This document shows, piece by piece, positions 1-8,808 of a stretch of DNA of 64,000 bases (position 1 is its first letter; each line of letters opens with the position of its first letter). Source of the stretch: JAVXGM01 sp036657395 (GTDB taxonomy: Bacteria > Bacillota > Clostridia > Peptostreptococcales > Anaerovoracaceae); NCBI GenBank assembly GCA_036657395.1, contig JAVXGM010000006.1:1-64000 (forward strand), read 5' to 3'. The position numbers and the translations under genes are program-made. Below the pieces are notes generated by a model. It saw only the letters and a program-made list of their open reading frames with translations. It was not told where the DNA came from and ran no database searches.

Positions 1-75
1 CTAAAAAAGGAACATGGTAATTTCCATTTGATAGCTATCCCCTCATCTCAAAACACGTGGAGTGCGTGGTTCTGA
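1..75 (+). pseudogene. 3' end of an unidentified reading frame (partial)
   Basis: Frame 1 is open from the window edge to a TGA at 73-75 and encodes 24 residues ending in QNTWSAWF. The upstream part lies outside the window, so it cannot be told whether this is the true C-terminus of a gene or chance. No family is recognised. It is followed by a roughly 500-base stretch with no gene, so a gene reading into the window would end here. Confidence 0.3.
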
Positions 76-131
76 TGTCTAAGGCTAACGAATAAAAAGA
101 GCTGTAAAGTGGCTTGTTATAACGCTTACGT

Positions 132-162
132 AGAAAATATTTCAGTTGTAGAAATATTTTCT
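132..162. repeat. Perfect 12-bp inverted repeat
   Basis: AGAAAATATTTC at 132-143 is matched exactly by GAAATATTTTCT at 151-162 around a 7-base spacer. It is AT-rich and is not followed by a T run, so it looks more like a protein-binding palindrome or a small RNA hairpin than a terminator. Function unknown. Confidence 0.5.
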
Positions 163-229
163 TACATCTGTGCGTTTCAACGAGGGCGTTACAGTATATG
201 AGCGAGTTATAAAGGTTTATGAAGATTGT

Positions 230-267
230 GCCACTTGCATGGGGGTTTCCTTGCAGGTGGCATTTTT
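230..267 (+). terminator. Rho-independent terminator
   Basis: GCCACTTGCA (230-239) pairs with TGCAGGTGGC (252-261), a 10-bp stem with one G-T wobble and a 12-base loop, followed at once by a run of T. This is a textbook intrinsic terminator for whatever is transcribed from the left of the window. Confidence 0.75.
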
Positions 268-518
268 AGTTTTTTGAAATGAAAGTACAGAAAAATGTAG
301 TTCGTGGGAACAGGTCAAAACATTACTTTCGGAGAGATTATAAGTAGTGACGTTTGAGGAAATATATCAATGGTGTTTTAGTGTTACTTTCGGAGGATTT
401 TGGGAAAGCGATGTATGTGGGAAGTGGTCGAGAAAATCCAATTGATTGAGTACAGATTATGGGACAAGTGGTGTGATACTATATAAGATATAGGCAGAAC
501 TACTCCATACAATATAAT
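268..518. other. Gene-free stretch with a 12-bp direct repeat
   Basis: No supported gene. TTACTTTCGGAG occurs at 323-334 and again at 384-395, 61 bases apart. The repeats could be binding sites or traces of an integration event; nothing else in the stretch decides between these. Confidence 0.4.
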
Positions 519-547
519 TTGACTTCGTTCCGATAAAAGAATACAAT
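519..547 (+). promoter_or_regulatory. Vegetative (sigma-A type) promoter for the hsd operon
   Basis: TTGACT at 519-524 and TACAAT at 542-547 are separated by 17 bases, near-consensus for the housekeeping sigma factor. The first downstream gene starts at 586 and the hsd genes follow without gaps, so this is the likely operon promoter. Confidence 0.7.
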
Positions 548-585
548 GATGGTATGTAGAGTTTTATCGAATGAGAGGTGTTATG

Positions 586-780
586 ATGGAATTTTTGACA
601 ACGAAGCAAGCCTCGGAGAAGTGGGGCATTTCCACAAGAAGAATATCTCTTCTTTGCGAAAAAGGTCGCATCGAAGGTGCAACTAAAGCAGGTAAAACAT
701 GGCTTATGCCAGTAGATTCTGAAAAACCTGCAGATATGAGAATTAAGCATAATAAATCAGATATAGAGGAGAGAAAATAA
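586..780 (+). CDS. Small MerR/excisionase-type helix-turn-helix protein
   Basis: A 64-residue protein with a single helix-turn-helix of the excisionase/MerR-like (HTH_17) kind: an EFLTTKQASEKWG helix, a turn, then TRRISLLCEKGRIEG and a WLMP wing. The reading frame also has ATGs at 571 and 583. The start at 586 is preferred because AGAGGTG sits about seven bases upstream, whereas the 571 ATG overlaps that ribosome site. Its TAA overlaps the hsdM ATG by one base. Position at the head of the operon suggests a transcriptional regulator of the restriction system, much as controller proteins delay restriction; that role is inferred. It could also be a leftover excisionase from a mobile element. Confidence 0.75.
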   Translation: MEFLTTKQASEKWGISTRRISLLCEKGRIEGATKAGKTWLMPVDSEKPADMRIKHNKSDIEERK

Positions 781-2273
781 TGGCTGAATTGAGTTTGGGT
801 TTTGAGAACCAGTTGTGGGAAATGGCAGACAAAATGCGTGGCAGAATGGGTGTTAAGGATAGCGAATATGGAAACGTTGTTTTAGGACTTATTTTCTTAA
901 AATACATATCAGACAGTTTTGAAGAACGCTATAATGAACTTGTAGCGGAAGGTGAGGGTTTCGAAGAAGATCCAGATGCTTACGCTGAGGATAATGTTTT
1001 CTATGTACCAAAAGAAGCTCGCTGGGAGTTTATAAAATCACAGGCTAGGCTTTCAAGCATTGGTAAAATTATTGATGATGCAATGGTTGAGATTGAAAAA
1101 AATAATTCTACGCTAAAAGGTGTTTTGCCCAAAACATATGCAAGACCAGAGATCAATAAAGCAGTACTTGGTGAACTTGTAGACTTATTCTCTTTTAACA
1201 TGGGAAGCAAAGAGGCAAAGGCTCAAGACATCTTAGGCAGAGTTTATGAATATTTTCTTGGCAACTTTGGCTCCTCTGATGGAGAATATTATACACCACC
1301 AACTATTGTTAAACTGCTTGTCGGCATGATTGAGCCATATGAGGGTAGAGTTTATGACCCATGTTGTGGAAGTGGTGGTATGTTTGTGCAGTCTTCAAAA
1401 TTTGTAAAAGAGCATCAAGGTAAGCTTGATAATATCCATATTTATGGGCAAGAGTCAATCGCTGAAACTTGGAGACTTTGTAAAATGAATCTTGCCATTC
1501 GTGGTATTGATGGGAACCTTGGAGACAGCAACGCCGATACTTTTGGTAGCGATAAACACAAAATGTTAAAGGCTGATTTTATTCTTGCAAACCCACCATT
1601 TAACATTAAAGATTGGGGTGCTCCTAATTTACAAGATGATGTACGCTTTAAATATGGTATGCCACCAGCAGGTAATGCAAACTATGCGTGGATTGAGCAC
1701 ATTATAAGCAAGCTCTCTCATCGTGGAGTTGCAGGTTTTGTACTTGCCAACGGTTCAATGAGTACGTCAACTACGGCAGAGGCAGAAATTCGCAAAAATA
1801 TTATTGAGGCAGGGCTTGTGGACTGTATTGTCACCATGCCACCAAACCTTTTTTACAACGTAACTATTCCAGTTTGCTTATGGTTTGTTTCTAAGAATAA
1901 AGAAAATCGCAAGGATAAAATTCTCTTTATAGATGCAAGAAAAATGGGAACTATGGTTACTCGTAAGCATAGAGAGCTTTCAGATGAAGAAATTAAGGAA
2001 ATTTACGATACTTACCACAGTTGGCAAAAGGACGAAAACTATGAGGATAAGCAAGGTTTCTGTAAGTCTGCTGAGCTTTCTGAGGTGCGTTCACACGACT
2101 ACATTTTAACTCCCGGTAGATATGTTGGAATTGAAGAAGTGGAAGATGACGGAGTTTCCTTTGATGAAAAGATGACTACTCTTACGACTGAACTTAGTGA
2201 AATGTTTATAAAATCCCATGAACTTGAAGATGAGATTAAAGCAAGGCTGGGGGCGATTGGGTATGAAATCTAA
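780..2273 (+). CDS. hsdM: Type I restriction-modification system, DNA methyltransferase subunit
   Basis: A 497-residue N6-adenine methyltransferase, the modification subunit of a type I system (M2S for methylation, R2M2S for restriction). The N-terminal HsdM bundle covers roughly residues 5-150. The S-adenosylmethionine motif I is DPCCGSGG near residues 193-200 and the catalytic NPPF is at 271-274, so both signature motifs are intact. Length is normal for the family. It is the first enzyme gene of the operon. The start is set by the 1-base overlap with the upstream regulator and by AGAGGAGAG just before it. Confidence 0.97.
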   Translation: MAELSLGFENQLWEMADKMRGRMGVKDSEYGNVVLGLIFLKYISDSFEERYNELVAEGEGFEEDPDAYAEDNVFYVPKEARWEFIKSQARLSSIGKIIDDAMVEIEKNNSTLKGVLPKTYARPEINKAVLGELVDLFSFNMGSKEAKAQDILGRVYEYFLGNFGSSDGEYYTPPTIVKLLVGMIEPYEGRVYDPCCGSGGMFVQSSKFVKEHQGKLDNIHIYGQESIAETWRLCKMNLAIRGIDGNLGDSNADTFGSDKHKMLKADFILANPPFNIKDWGAPNLQDDVRFKYGMPPAGNANYAWIEHIISKLSHRGVAGFVLANGSMSTSTTAEAEIRKNIIEAGLVDCIVTMPPNLFYNVTIPVCLWFVSKNKENRKDKILFIDARKMGTMVTRKHRELSDEEIKEIYDTYHSWQKDENYEDKQGFCKSAELSEVRSHDYILTPGRYVGIEEVEDDGVSFDEKMTTLTTELSEMFIKSHELEDEIKARLGAIGYEI

Positions 2274-3270
2274 TAACTCTGAAATTGTAATTTATCAAAC
2301 ACAGGACGGAAAAACAAAAATTGATGTTACAATGGAAAATGAAACTGTTTGGCTTTCACAGGCTCAAATGGCAGAGCTTTTTCAAAGTACAAAACAGAAT
2401 ATAAGTTTACATATAAACAATGCTTTTAAAGAGGGCGAACTTGACAAAAATGCAGTTGTCAAGGAATACTTGACAACTGCCTCTGACGGTAAAGATTATA
2501 ATACAAAGTTTTATAATCTTGATGTCATTATATCGGTTGGCTATCGTGTAAAATCATTGCGTGGTACACAGTTTAGAAAATGGGCATTGGAAATACTAAA
2601 AGAATATATGATAAAAGGCTTTACAATGAATGATGACCTACTAAAGCAAGCCGGCGGTGGTTCTTATTGGAAAGAGCTTTTAGAGCGTATTCGTGATATT
2701 CGTTCCAGTGAAAAGGTGTTCTATCGTCAAGTTTTGGATTTATACGCAACAAGCATTGATTATGATTCAAAAAGTGAGCAGTCAGTGCTGTTTTTCAAGA
2801 TAGTTCAAAATAAAATACATTATGCAGCACACGGGAATACCTCTGCTGAAGTTGTGTTTAACAGAGCCAATGCAGAATTGCCGTTTATGGGCATGACCAC
2901 CTTTAAGGGCAATAAACCTACAAAAAGTGAAATTAACAATGCCAAAAACTATCTAAATGAAGATGAATTAGCAAAACTTAATCGTTTAGTTTCAGCATTT
3001 TTTGACCTAGCAGAGCTTCGTGCCATGAATCATGAGCCAATGTATATGAAAGATTGGATAGAGGAAGTGGATGATTTTGCAGGTCGTTATGGACAAGGAA
3101 TGCTGATTGACAGCGGAAAGGTCAGCCATAAACAAGCCATAGAAAAAGCCAATGAAGAATACGAAAAATATAAGAAAAAAACTGTGGATGAATTATCTCC
3201 GGTGGAAACAGCATTTTTAGAAACTGTGAAAGAAACACAGAAAAAGCTGAAGGACGGTGGGGTGAAATGA
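2263..3270 (+). CDS. RhuM family protein
   Basis: A 335-residue protein of the RhuM family, named from a Salmonella pathogenicity-island gene and often found inside type I restriction operons. The family signature near the N-terminus (ETVWLSQAQMAELF, then KQNISLHINN) looks like a DNA-binding helix-turn-helix, and the middle has YRVKSLRGTQFRKWA. The frame is open from an ATG at 2218, but the ATG at 2263 fits better: it overlaps the hsdM stop by 11 bases and gives the usual N-terminus. Its stop overlaps the hsdS start (ATGA). Biochemical function is unknown; its place between hsdM and hsdS suggests an accessory or regulatory role in restriction. Confidence 0.9.
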   Translation: MKSNNSEIVIYQTQDGKTKIDVTMENETVWLSQAQMAELFQSTKQNISLHINNAFKEGELDKNAVVKEYLTTASDGKDYNTKFYNLDVIISVGYRVKSLRGTQFRKWALEILKEYMIKGFTMNDDLLKQAGGGSYWKELLERIRDIRSSEKVFYRQVLDLYATSIDYDSKSEQSVLFFKIVQNKIHYAAHGNTSAEVVFNRANAELPFMGMTTFKGNKPTKSEINNAKNYLNEDELAKLNRLVSAFFDLAELRAMNHEPMYMKDWIEEVDDFAGRYGQGMLIDSGKVSHKQAIEKANEEYEKYKKKTVDELSPVETAFLETVKETQKKLKDGGVK

Positions 3271-4424
3271 TGAATGAATGGAAAGAGGTTAAATTAGGGG
3301 ACGTTATAAATTTTAATCCTCGTGAAGGTATCCCTAAGAACGTTGTTGCTAAAAAAATTGGAATGGAGCAAATCAAACCATTTACTAAATTCATTGAAAG
3401 CTATGAGATGGCAGGATTTAAAGGCGGAACAAAATTTAGAAATGGTGATACACTTTTAGCTAGAATTACACCTTGCTTAGAAAACGGAAAAACAGCACAA
3501 GTAACAGAATTAAATGATGATGAAATCGGGTTTGGTTCAACTGAATATATTGTTCTTCGTGAAAAAGAAGATCAAAGTAATAAAGATTTTATATATTATT
3601 TATCCATAAGTCCTGCTTTTAGAGATATTGCAATAAAATCAATGGTTGGCACATCAGGCAGACAAAGAGTACAGCAAGATGTACTGGAAAATGCCAAATT
3701 CATTATTCCCCCACTCCCCGAGCAAAAATCCATTGCTGACACCCTTTCTTGCCTCGATGACAAAATAGAGATAAACAACAAAATCAATAAAAACCTTGAG
3801 GCGCAGGCACAAGCTATCTTCAAAAGCTGGTTTGTTGATTTTGATCCATTCCAAGACGGTGAGTTTGTGGATAGTGAGATTGGTAGGATACCTAAGGGGT
3901 GGCGAGTTGGGACGTTGGGGGAGGTGGCGGATATTGCAAGTGGAAAACGACCTCTAATTAAGGTTTCAACACCTGATTTCATACACAATGTCCCAATTAT
4001 TGGGGCTAGCTCAATTATGGGGTACACAAATCAAACATTATATAATCAGAAAATTTTAGTTACTGGCAGAGTTGGAACGCATGGTATTATACAAAGATGT
4101 TATCTTCCTTGCTGGGCTTCTGATAATACATTAGTGGTAAAAAGCAACTTCTTTGAGTTCGTATATCAAATTTTAAGTGGGATAGATTTTAAAAGCATGA
4201 ATAGGGGATCTACTCAACCACTAATTACACAAACAGATTTGAAAAATGTTTCAGTTTTAGTCCCATCTGATAGTATTCTAGACAACTTTGAAATAATAGC
4301 GACATCGTTAATGAATATAACTCAGCAAAATCAACAACAAACCCAAACCCTCACCACCCTAAGGGATACGCTGTTACCAAAACTTATGAGTGGCGAGATT
4401 AGAGTGCCAGTGGAGGTGGAATAA
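3267..4424 (+). CDS. hsdS: Type I restriction-modification system, specificity subunit
   Basis: A 385-residue DNA-specificity subunit. Two target-recognition domains (roughly residues 5-150 and 200-345) are each followed by a conserved helical spacer: the central one carries LPEQKSIADTLSCLDDKIE and the C-terminal one TLTTLRDTLLPKLMSGEI. This is the usual S-subunit plan in which each half reads one half of a bipartite site. The start overlaps the RhuM stop by four bases, giving translational coupling. Target sequence cannot be read from the protein. A normal-length single S gene is present, and no inverted spare hsdS halves were noticed nearby, so phase-variable switching is not evident. Confidence 0.95.
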   Translation: MMNEWKEVKLGDVINFNPREGIPKNVVAKKIGMEQIKPFTKFIESYEMAGFKGGTKFRNGDTLLARITPCLENGKTAQVTELNDDEIGFGSTEYIVLREKEDQSNKDFIYYLSISPAFRDIAIKSMVGTSGRQRVQQDVLENAKFIIPPLPEQKSIADTLSCLDDKIEINNKINKNLEAQAQAIFKSWFVDFDPFQDGEFVDSEIGRIPKGWRVGTLGEVADIASGKRPLIKVSTPDFIHNVPIIGASSIMGYTNQTLYNQKILVTGRVGTHGIIQRCYLPCWASDNTLVVKSNFFEFVYQILSGIDFKSMNRGSTQPLITQTDLKNVSVLVPSDSILDNFEIIATSLMNITQQNQQQTQTLTTLRDTLLPKLMSGEIRVPVEVE

Positions 4425-4823
4425 ATGGCAGAATGGATAGCGATTGGGATTTCTGTACTATGCATGATAGGCAGTTTGGTTTCATTTGTGTTGGCTCAAA
4501 AAGAGAAGAAAAATGCTAAATCGAGCGAGGAACAAGCCAAACACTATGCTGAAGTAGCGAGTGCCGCCGATATTTCGGCAAAAAACTATTATGATCTTTT
4601 AGTTAGTGAAGAAAAGCCTAAACAACTAAAATATCAAATTATTAGGCACTTAAAACTTAAAACAAATAAGCGTACAACAAAAGATGTATCAGAGGCTTTA
4701 AATATATCTGAGGATGAAGCGCATGACATTCTACTAGATATGTTGTGGGTAGATGATATGCTAACAGCTACAGGGAACACTGAAACTATAAATAATGAAA
4801 CTACTTGGAATCCAAAGAGATAA
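4425..4823 (+). CDS. Small membrane-anchored protein with C-terminal winged-helix-like region, inside the hsd operon
   Basis: A 132-residue protein of no recognised family. It opens with one hydrophobic segment (about residues 4-24, IAIGISVLCMIGSLVSFVLA), then a charged, probably coiled-coil stretch rich in K, E and A. From about residue 70 the pattern (IIRHLKLKTNKRTTKDVSEAL then EDEAHDILLDML) looks like a winged helix-turn-helix. It begins on the base after the hsdS stop and ends 11 bases before hsdR, so it is co-translated with the restriction genes. It might tether or regulate the complex at the membrane, but that is speculation. Confidence 0.75.
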   Translation: MAEWIAIGISVLCMIGSLVSFVLAQKEKKNAKSSEEQAKHYAEVASAADISAKNYYDLLVSEEKPKQLKYQIIRHLKLKTNKRTTKDVSEALNISEDEAHDILLDMLWVDDMLTATGNTETINNETTWNPKR

Positions 4824-4834
4824 GGAGGTAACCA

Positions 4835-7800
4835 ATGAAAAATAACTTTTGCGAATCTCACCTTGAAGAAGCAACCCTTGAATGGTTTGCCGACCTTGGT
4901 TATGAGATTATATTTGCACCAGATATTGCTCCTGATGGTGAATATCCCGAGCGTTCCGATTATAGTGAAGTTATCTTGCCGCAACGTGTAAAAGATGCAC
5001 TTTTTCGTATCAATAAAGGCTTACCTGCAGAGGCGATAGAAGATGCCTACCGTCAAATTGCAGTGCCAAACTCACCTAACTTGCTTGTAAATAACAAGGC
5101 ATTTCAAAAGATGATAACTGACGGTATAGATGTTTCCTATCGTCTTGATAGTGGCGAAGTCAAGTATACACAGGCACATATATTTGATTTTGAAAAACCA
5201 CTAAACAATGATTTTGTGGCTGTCAATCAATTTACTATTGTTGAAAACAGAACAGAAAAGCGCCCAGACGTGATTATATTTGTAAACGGTTTACCTCTTG
5301 TGGTAATAGAGCTTAAAAGTGCATCAAATGAGGAAGTGAACATTACCAATGCATATAATCAACTGCAAACCTATAAACAGATCATACCATCTTTATTTAC
5401 ATACAATTCCTTTATGGTGATAAGTGATGGAATAAACGCAAGAGCAGGAACACTGACATCTGATGAAGAACGCTTTATGGCATGGCGAACCATTGAGGGT
5501 GATGAGGTAGCTCCACTTTCTGTGCCACAGCTTGAAGTGCTTATTATGGGAATGTTTAAACGTGAGCGATTCTTAGATATTATAAAACAGTTTATTCTAT
5601 TTCAAAGTGATGGAAAAGATACCTTTAAAATACTTGCAGGGTATCATCAATACCATGCAGTAAATAAAGCAGTAGAAAATACCATTCGTGCCACCAAAGA
5701 AAAAGGTGACCGCAGAATTGGTGTTGTTTGGCATACACAAGGCAGTGGGAAAAGCCTTTCTATGGTGTTTTATGCAGGAAAACTTGTAATTAATGAAGAT
5801 TTAGGCAATCCCACTATTGTAGTCATAACAGATAGAAACGACCTAGACGATCAGCTATTCTCAACCTTTGCAAAATGTAAGGATTTTCTACGAAGTGTAC
5901 CACAGCAAGCTGAAAATAGAGAGCATTTAAGAGAACTACTAAATAACCGCACCAGTGGTGGCATTATTTTCACAACCATACAAAAGTTTGCCCCAGAAGA
6001 TAGAAGCAATGAGGGGCAAGCTTTGACTGACCGTAAAAATGTAGTAGTAATGGCAGATGAGGCACACCGCAGTCAATACGGATTTGGTGCAGATGTTGTC
6101 AAAGAAGATGAGGGTGCAAGCCTGAAATATGGGTATGCAAAATATATGCGTGACAGCCTGCCCAATGCATCATACATTGGATTTACAGGCACACCAGTAG
6201 AACTGACCGATAAAAACACTCGTGCAGTATTCGGAGATTATATTGACGTGTATGATATGACACGAGCTGTTGAAGATGGTACAACAGTTAAAATTTTCTA
6301 TGAAAGCAGAATTGCAAAATTAGAGCTTTCAGAAGATTTAAAGCCGAAGATTGATAACGATTATGATGATATTACTGAATACCAAGAAAGCTCACAGCGT
6401 GAAAAGCTCAAAAGCAAATGGTCTAGGTTAGAGGCAATTGTTGGAGCTACTGAGCGTGTAAAACTTGTGGCAAAAGACATAGTTGAGCATTTTGAAAAGA
6501 GACAGGCTTCTCAAGAAACCATAGAAGGCAAAGGCATGATTGTTTGCATGAGTAGGCGAATTGCCATTGATTTATACAAAGAAATTATTGCACTTCGCCC
6601 TGATTGGCATAGTGATGATTTAATGGGCGGTAAAATCAAGGTGGTTATGACTGGTAGTTCTTCGGATCCTGCAGATTGGCAACAATATATAGGCACAAAG
6701 TCCACACGAGAAACTCTGGCTAAGCGGATGAAAGATAAAAATGATCCATTGCAACTTGTCATTGTGCGTGATATGTGGCTAACAGGATTTGATGTGCCAA
6801 GTATGCACACAATGTACATTGATAAACCTATGCAAGGACACAACTTAATGCAGGCAATTGCAAGGGTTAATCGTGTTTTTAAAGAAAAACAAGGTGGACT
6901 GGTTGTTGACTACATTGGCATTGCAGAAAACTTAAAAGATGCCCTTTATGTCTATACAGAGAGCGATAAAAAGACAACAGGTGTAGATACGGAAGTGGCA
7001 GCCAGCGTTTTATTAGAAAAATATGATTTAATCAAAGAGCTTTTGCATGGTCATGATTACAGCAAATTTTTTACAGGCACTGCTAAAGATAAAATGCAGG
7101 CAATTATTGAAACCATGGATTATGTAATAGGACTTAGAGAAGATGGCAAGAAAAATTACGCTAAATTGGTAACAGAATTTACTCGTGCGTATTCTCTTTG
7201 TGCCACAACGGATACAGCAATGAAACTTAATCTTGAAGTTAGTTTTCATAAGGCAGTGAAAGCTTCTATCATCAAGATGATAGAAGATACAGGTAAAAAG
7301 AAAACCAGTTCACAGCTGGACAGCCAGTTAAATCAGTTAATCTCGGAGTCAATATCTTCTAATGAAGTTATTGATATATTAAATAGTGTTGGACTTAACA
7401 AGCCCAATATTGCAATTTTGTCAGATGAGTTCTTAAATGAAATTAAAGGTATGAAGCAAAAGAACTTAGCGGTTGAATTGTTGGAACGATTACTAAAAGG
7501 TAATATTAAGGGATTTTCACGAAGAAACCTTGTACAGTCTAAAAAGTTCTCTGAGCTACTTGAAAATTCAATTAAGAAATATCAAAACAGAACGATAGAA
7601 ACCACACAGGTTATTATGGAACTTATAGAGCTTGCAAAGGAAATTACAGAAGCAGAAAAACGTGGCAATTCCACGGGACTTACGGATGATGAACTTGCAT
7701 TTTATGATGCCCTCGCAGATAACGAATCAGCTAGAGAATTAATGAGCGACGATATCTTAAAACAAATAGCGAGGGATTTAACAAAATCAATTAAAAGCAA

Positions 7801-7963
7801 CATTAGCATTGACTGGTCAATTCGTGAAAGTGTACAGGCTAAAATGAAAATGACGATTAAGCGTTTACTGAAAAAATATGGCTATCCACCAGATAAAACA
7901 AATGATGCAGTAGCAATCGTCATGGAACAAACGAAGTTGATGTGCGAAAATGAAGTGAGATAG
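4835..7963 (+). CDS. hsdR: Type I restriction-modification system, endonuclease/translocase subunit
   Basis: A 1042-residue motor and nuclease subunit. The N-terminal PD-(D/E)xK nuclease core shows RPDVIIF near residue 143 and VVIELKS near 157-163. The superfamily 2 helicase motor has Walker A GSGKS at about 303-307 and DEAH near 408-411, followed by GFTGTPV and, later, AIARVNR (motif VI). All the catalytic motifs are intact and the length is typical, so the enzyme should be functional. AAGGAGG lies just upstream of the chosen ATG. It translocates DNA toward the bound complex and cleaves at a distance when the target is unmethylated. Confidence 0.97.
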   Translation: MKNNFCESHLEEATLEWFADLGYEIIFAPDIAPDGEYPERSDYSEVILPQRVKDALFRINKGLPAEAIEDAYRQIAVPNSPNLLVNNKAFQKMITDGIDVSYRLDSGEVKYTQAHIFDFEKPLNNDFVAVNQFTIVENRTEKRPDVIIFVNGLPLVVIELKSASNEEVNITNAYNQLQTYKQIIPSLFTYNSFMVISDGINARAGTLTSDEERFMAWRTIEGDEVAPLSVPQLEVLIMGMFKRERFLDIIKQFILFQSDGKDTFKILAGYHQYHAVNKAVENTIRATKEKGDRRIGVVWHTQGSGKSLSMVFYAGKLVINEDLGNPTIVVITDRNDLDDQLFSTFAKCKDFLRSVPQQAENREHLRELLNNRTSGGIIFTTIQKFAPEDRSNEGQALTDRKNVVVMADEAHRSQYGFGADVVKEDEGASLKYGYAKYMRDSLPNASYIGFTGTPVELTDKNTRAVFGDYIDVYDMTRAVEDGTTVKIFYESRIAKLELSEDLKPKIDNDYDDITEYQESSQREKLKSKWSRLEAIVGATERVKLVAKDIVEHFEKRQASQETIEGKGMIVCMSRRIAIDLYKEIIALRPDWHSDDLMGGKIKVVMTGSSSDPADWQQYIGTKSTRETLAKRMKDKNDPLQLVIVRDMWLTGFDVPSMHTMYIDKPMQGHNLMQAIARVNRVFKEKQGGLVVDYIGIAENLKDALYVYTESDKKTTGVDTEVAASVLLEKYDLIKELLHGHDYSKFFTGTAKDKMQAIIETMDYVIGLREDGKKNYAKLVTEFTRAYSLCATTDTAMKLNLEVSFHKAVKASIIKMIEDTGKKKTSSQLDSQLNQLISESISSNEVIDILNSVGLNKPNIAILSDEFLNEIKGMKQKNLAVELLERLLKGNIKGFSRRNLVQSKKFSELLENSIKKYQNRTIETTQVIMELIELAKEITEAEKRGNSTGLTDDELAFYDALADNESARELMSDDILKQIARDLTKSIKSNISIDWSIRESVQAKMKMTIKRLLKKYGYPPDKTNDAVAIVMEQTKLMCENEVR

Positions 7964-7975
7964 GAGGAAAAATAA

Positions 7976-8446
7976 ATGGACAAATATCCATTGAAAGTTG
8001 TATCAAAAGATAAATTTGACACTTTAGCATTGTCACCATTAAACGCCTCTGTTCGTAATGTTGTAGGAGAGATCTTTAAAAATGATAAGGATAATGATGG
8101 CTTTTATAATATCTGTGCAGTATTAGCAAAATGGACAATTGACATCAATCTGTGCAGGAGTGCATGTAATATTTGGAACATAGACATGAATAAAAAGGCA
8201 TTAGATAATCTGATTGATATTTTAATGTTAACCTCCTCGGAGAATAACTTAGATGTAGAAAAAAGGAAAATATTATTAGATATGTCTATAATTAATTTCT
8301 GCTTTTGCCTAGAAATTGATGCACCTAACCCTTCTGAGTCTGCAAAATATGATTGTGAATATCATTCTGTATCATTTAAGCTAGCCGAAGAATTAAAAGA
8401 TGTGACATCGCCATTCAGAAGCTATATTGATATGCGTGTGATGTAA
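7976..8446 (+). CDS. Hypothetical protein, last gene of the hsd operon
   Basis: A 156-residue protein of no recognised family, starting 12 bases after hsdR behind AGGAGG. It is predicted soluble and largely helical, with several Cys and aromatic residues and no catalytic motif that I recognise. The tight spacing makes co-transcription with hsdR likely, so it could be an accessory or anti-self factor of the restriction system, but nothing in the sequence proves this. Two terminator-like hairpins follow within 250 bases. Confidence 0.75.
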   Translation: MDKYPLKVVSKDKFDTLALSPLNASVRNVVGEIFKNDKDNDGFYNICAVLAKWTIDINLCRSACNIWNIDMNKKALDNLIDILMLTSSENNLDVEKRKILLDMSIINFCFCLEIDAPNPSESAKYDCEYHSVSFKLAEELKDVTSPFRSYIDMRVM

Positions 8447-8464
8447 ATAAATTTATTTTCAAGA

Positions 8465-8515
8465 AAGGACTACATATGAAAACTGAATATAATTTTCGGT
8501 GGCAAGGTAGTCCTT
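8465..8515 (+). other. Hairpin masking a ribosome-binding site
   Basis: AAGGACTAC (8465-8473) is the exact complement of GTAGTCCTT (8507-8515). The left arm contains the AAAGGA that would serve the ATG at 8476. Folding would hide that site. With the two downstream terminators the region looks like a structured leader or a small RNA. Confidence 0.45.
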
Positions 8516-8661
8516 CCTTGTATTTCCCGAAACACACCATACAATATGATATAAGAATATCTTGCCCCACATTGGTCGTTAAAAACCTTGTGGGGTTTTT
8601 CTTTGCGAAAAATGCAGAAAAAGATCAAAAAATATCGGAGTTTGTAAAAATGCTCACATGA
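8476..8661 (+). CDS. Possible small ORF in a structured region (doubtful)
   Basis: A 61-codon open frame with a good AAAGGA seven bases before its ATG. It runs straight through one terminator-like hairpin (8565-8600) and ends inside another (8646-8689), and its product resembles nothing known. It is more likely non-coding or a leader peptide than a conserved gene. Kept at low confidence because the ribosome site is convincing. Confidence 0.25.
   Translation: MKTEYNFRWQGSPSLYFPKHTIQYDIRISCPTLVVKNLVGFFFAKNAEKDQKISEFVKMLT
8565..8600 (+). terminator. Terminator-like hairpin
   Basis: CCCCACA (8565-8571) pairs with TGTGGGG (8589-8595) and is followed by five T. It lies about 120 bases after the last hsd-operon gene. 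Confidence 0.55.
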
Positions 8662-8689
8662 TACTTAGTGTATTGTTGTGGGCATTTTT
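8646..8689 (+). terminator. Rho-independent terminator
   Basis: AAAAATGCTCACA (8646-8658) pairs with TGTGGGCATTTTT (8677-8689), a 13-bp stem with one wobble and a built-in T tail. It is the stronger of two terminators closing the hsd region. Confidence 0.65.
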
Positions 8690-8808
8690 ACATTTATCCT
8701 TTTCTGTGATTTAGAATTTTCAATGCCTCATCCACAATTAAATAATAGAGCTAGAGCACCGCCACGCCTTCTTTCTTTGAGAAATTTCAAGGAAAGGAGG
8801 TGTTTTTT

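Noticed and set aside
457..750. Minus-strand open frame of 97 codons over the first regulator
   Set aside because: It lies antisense to a well-supported helix-turn-helix gene with a good ribosome site, its product is rich in Cys, Phe and Tyr with no domain, and it has no promoter.
3267..4424. Phase-variable hsdS
   Set aside because: No second or inverted hsdS half and no recombinase were seen near the gene.
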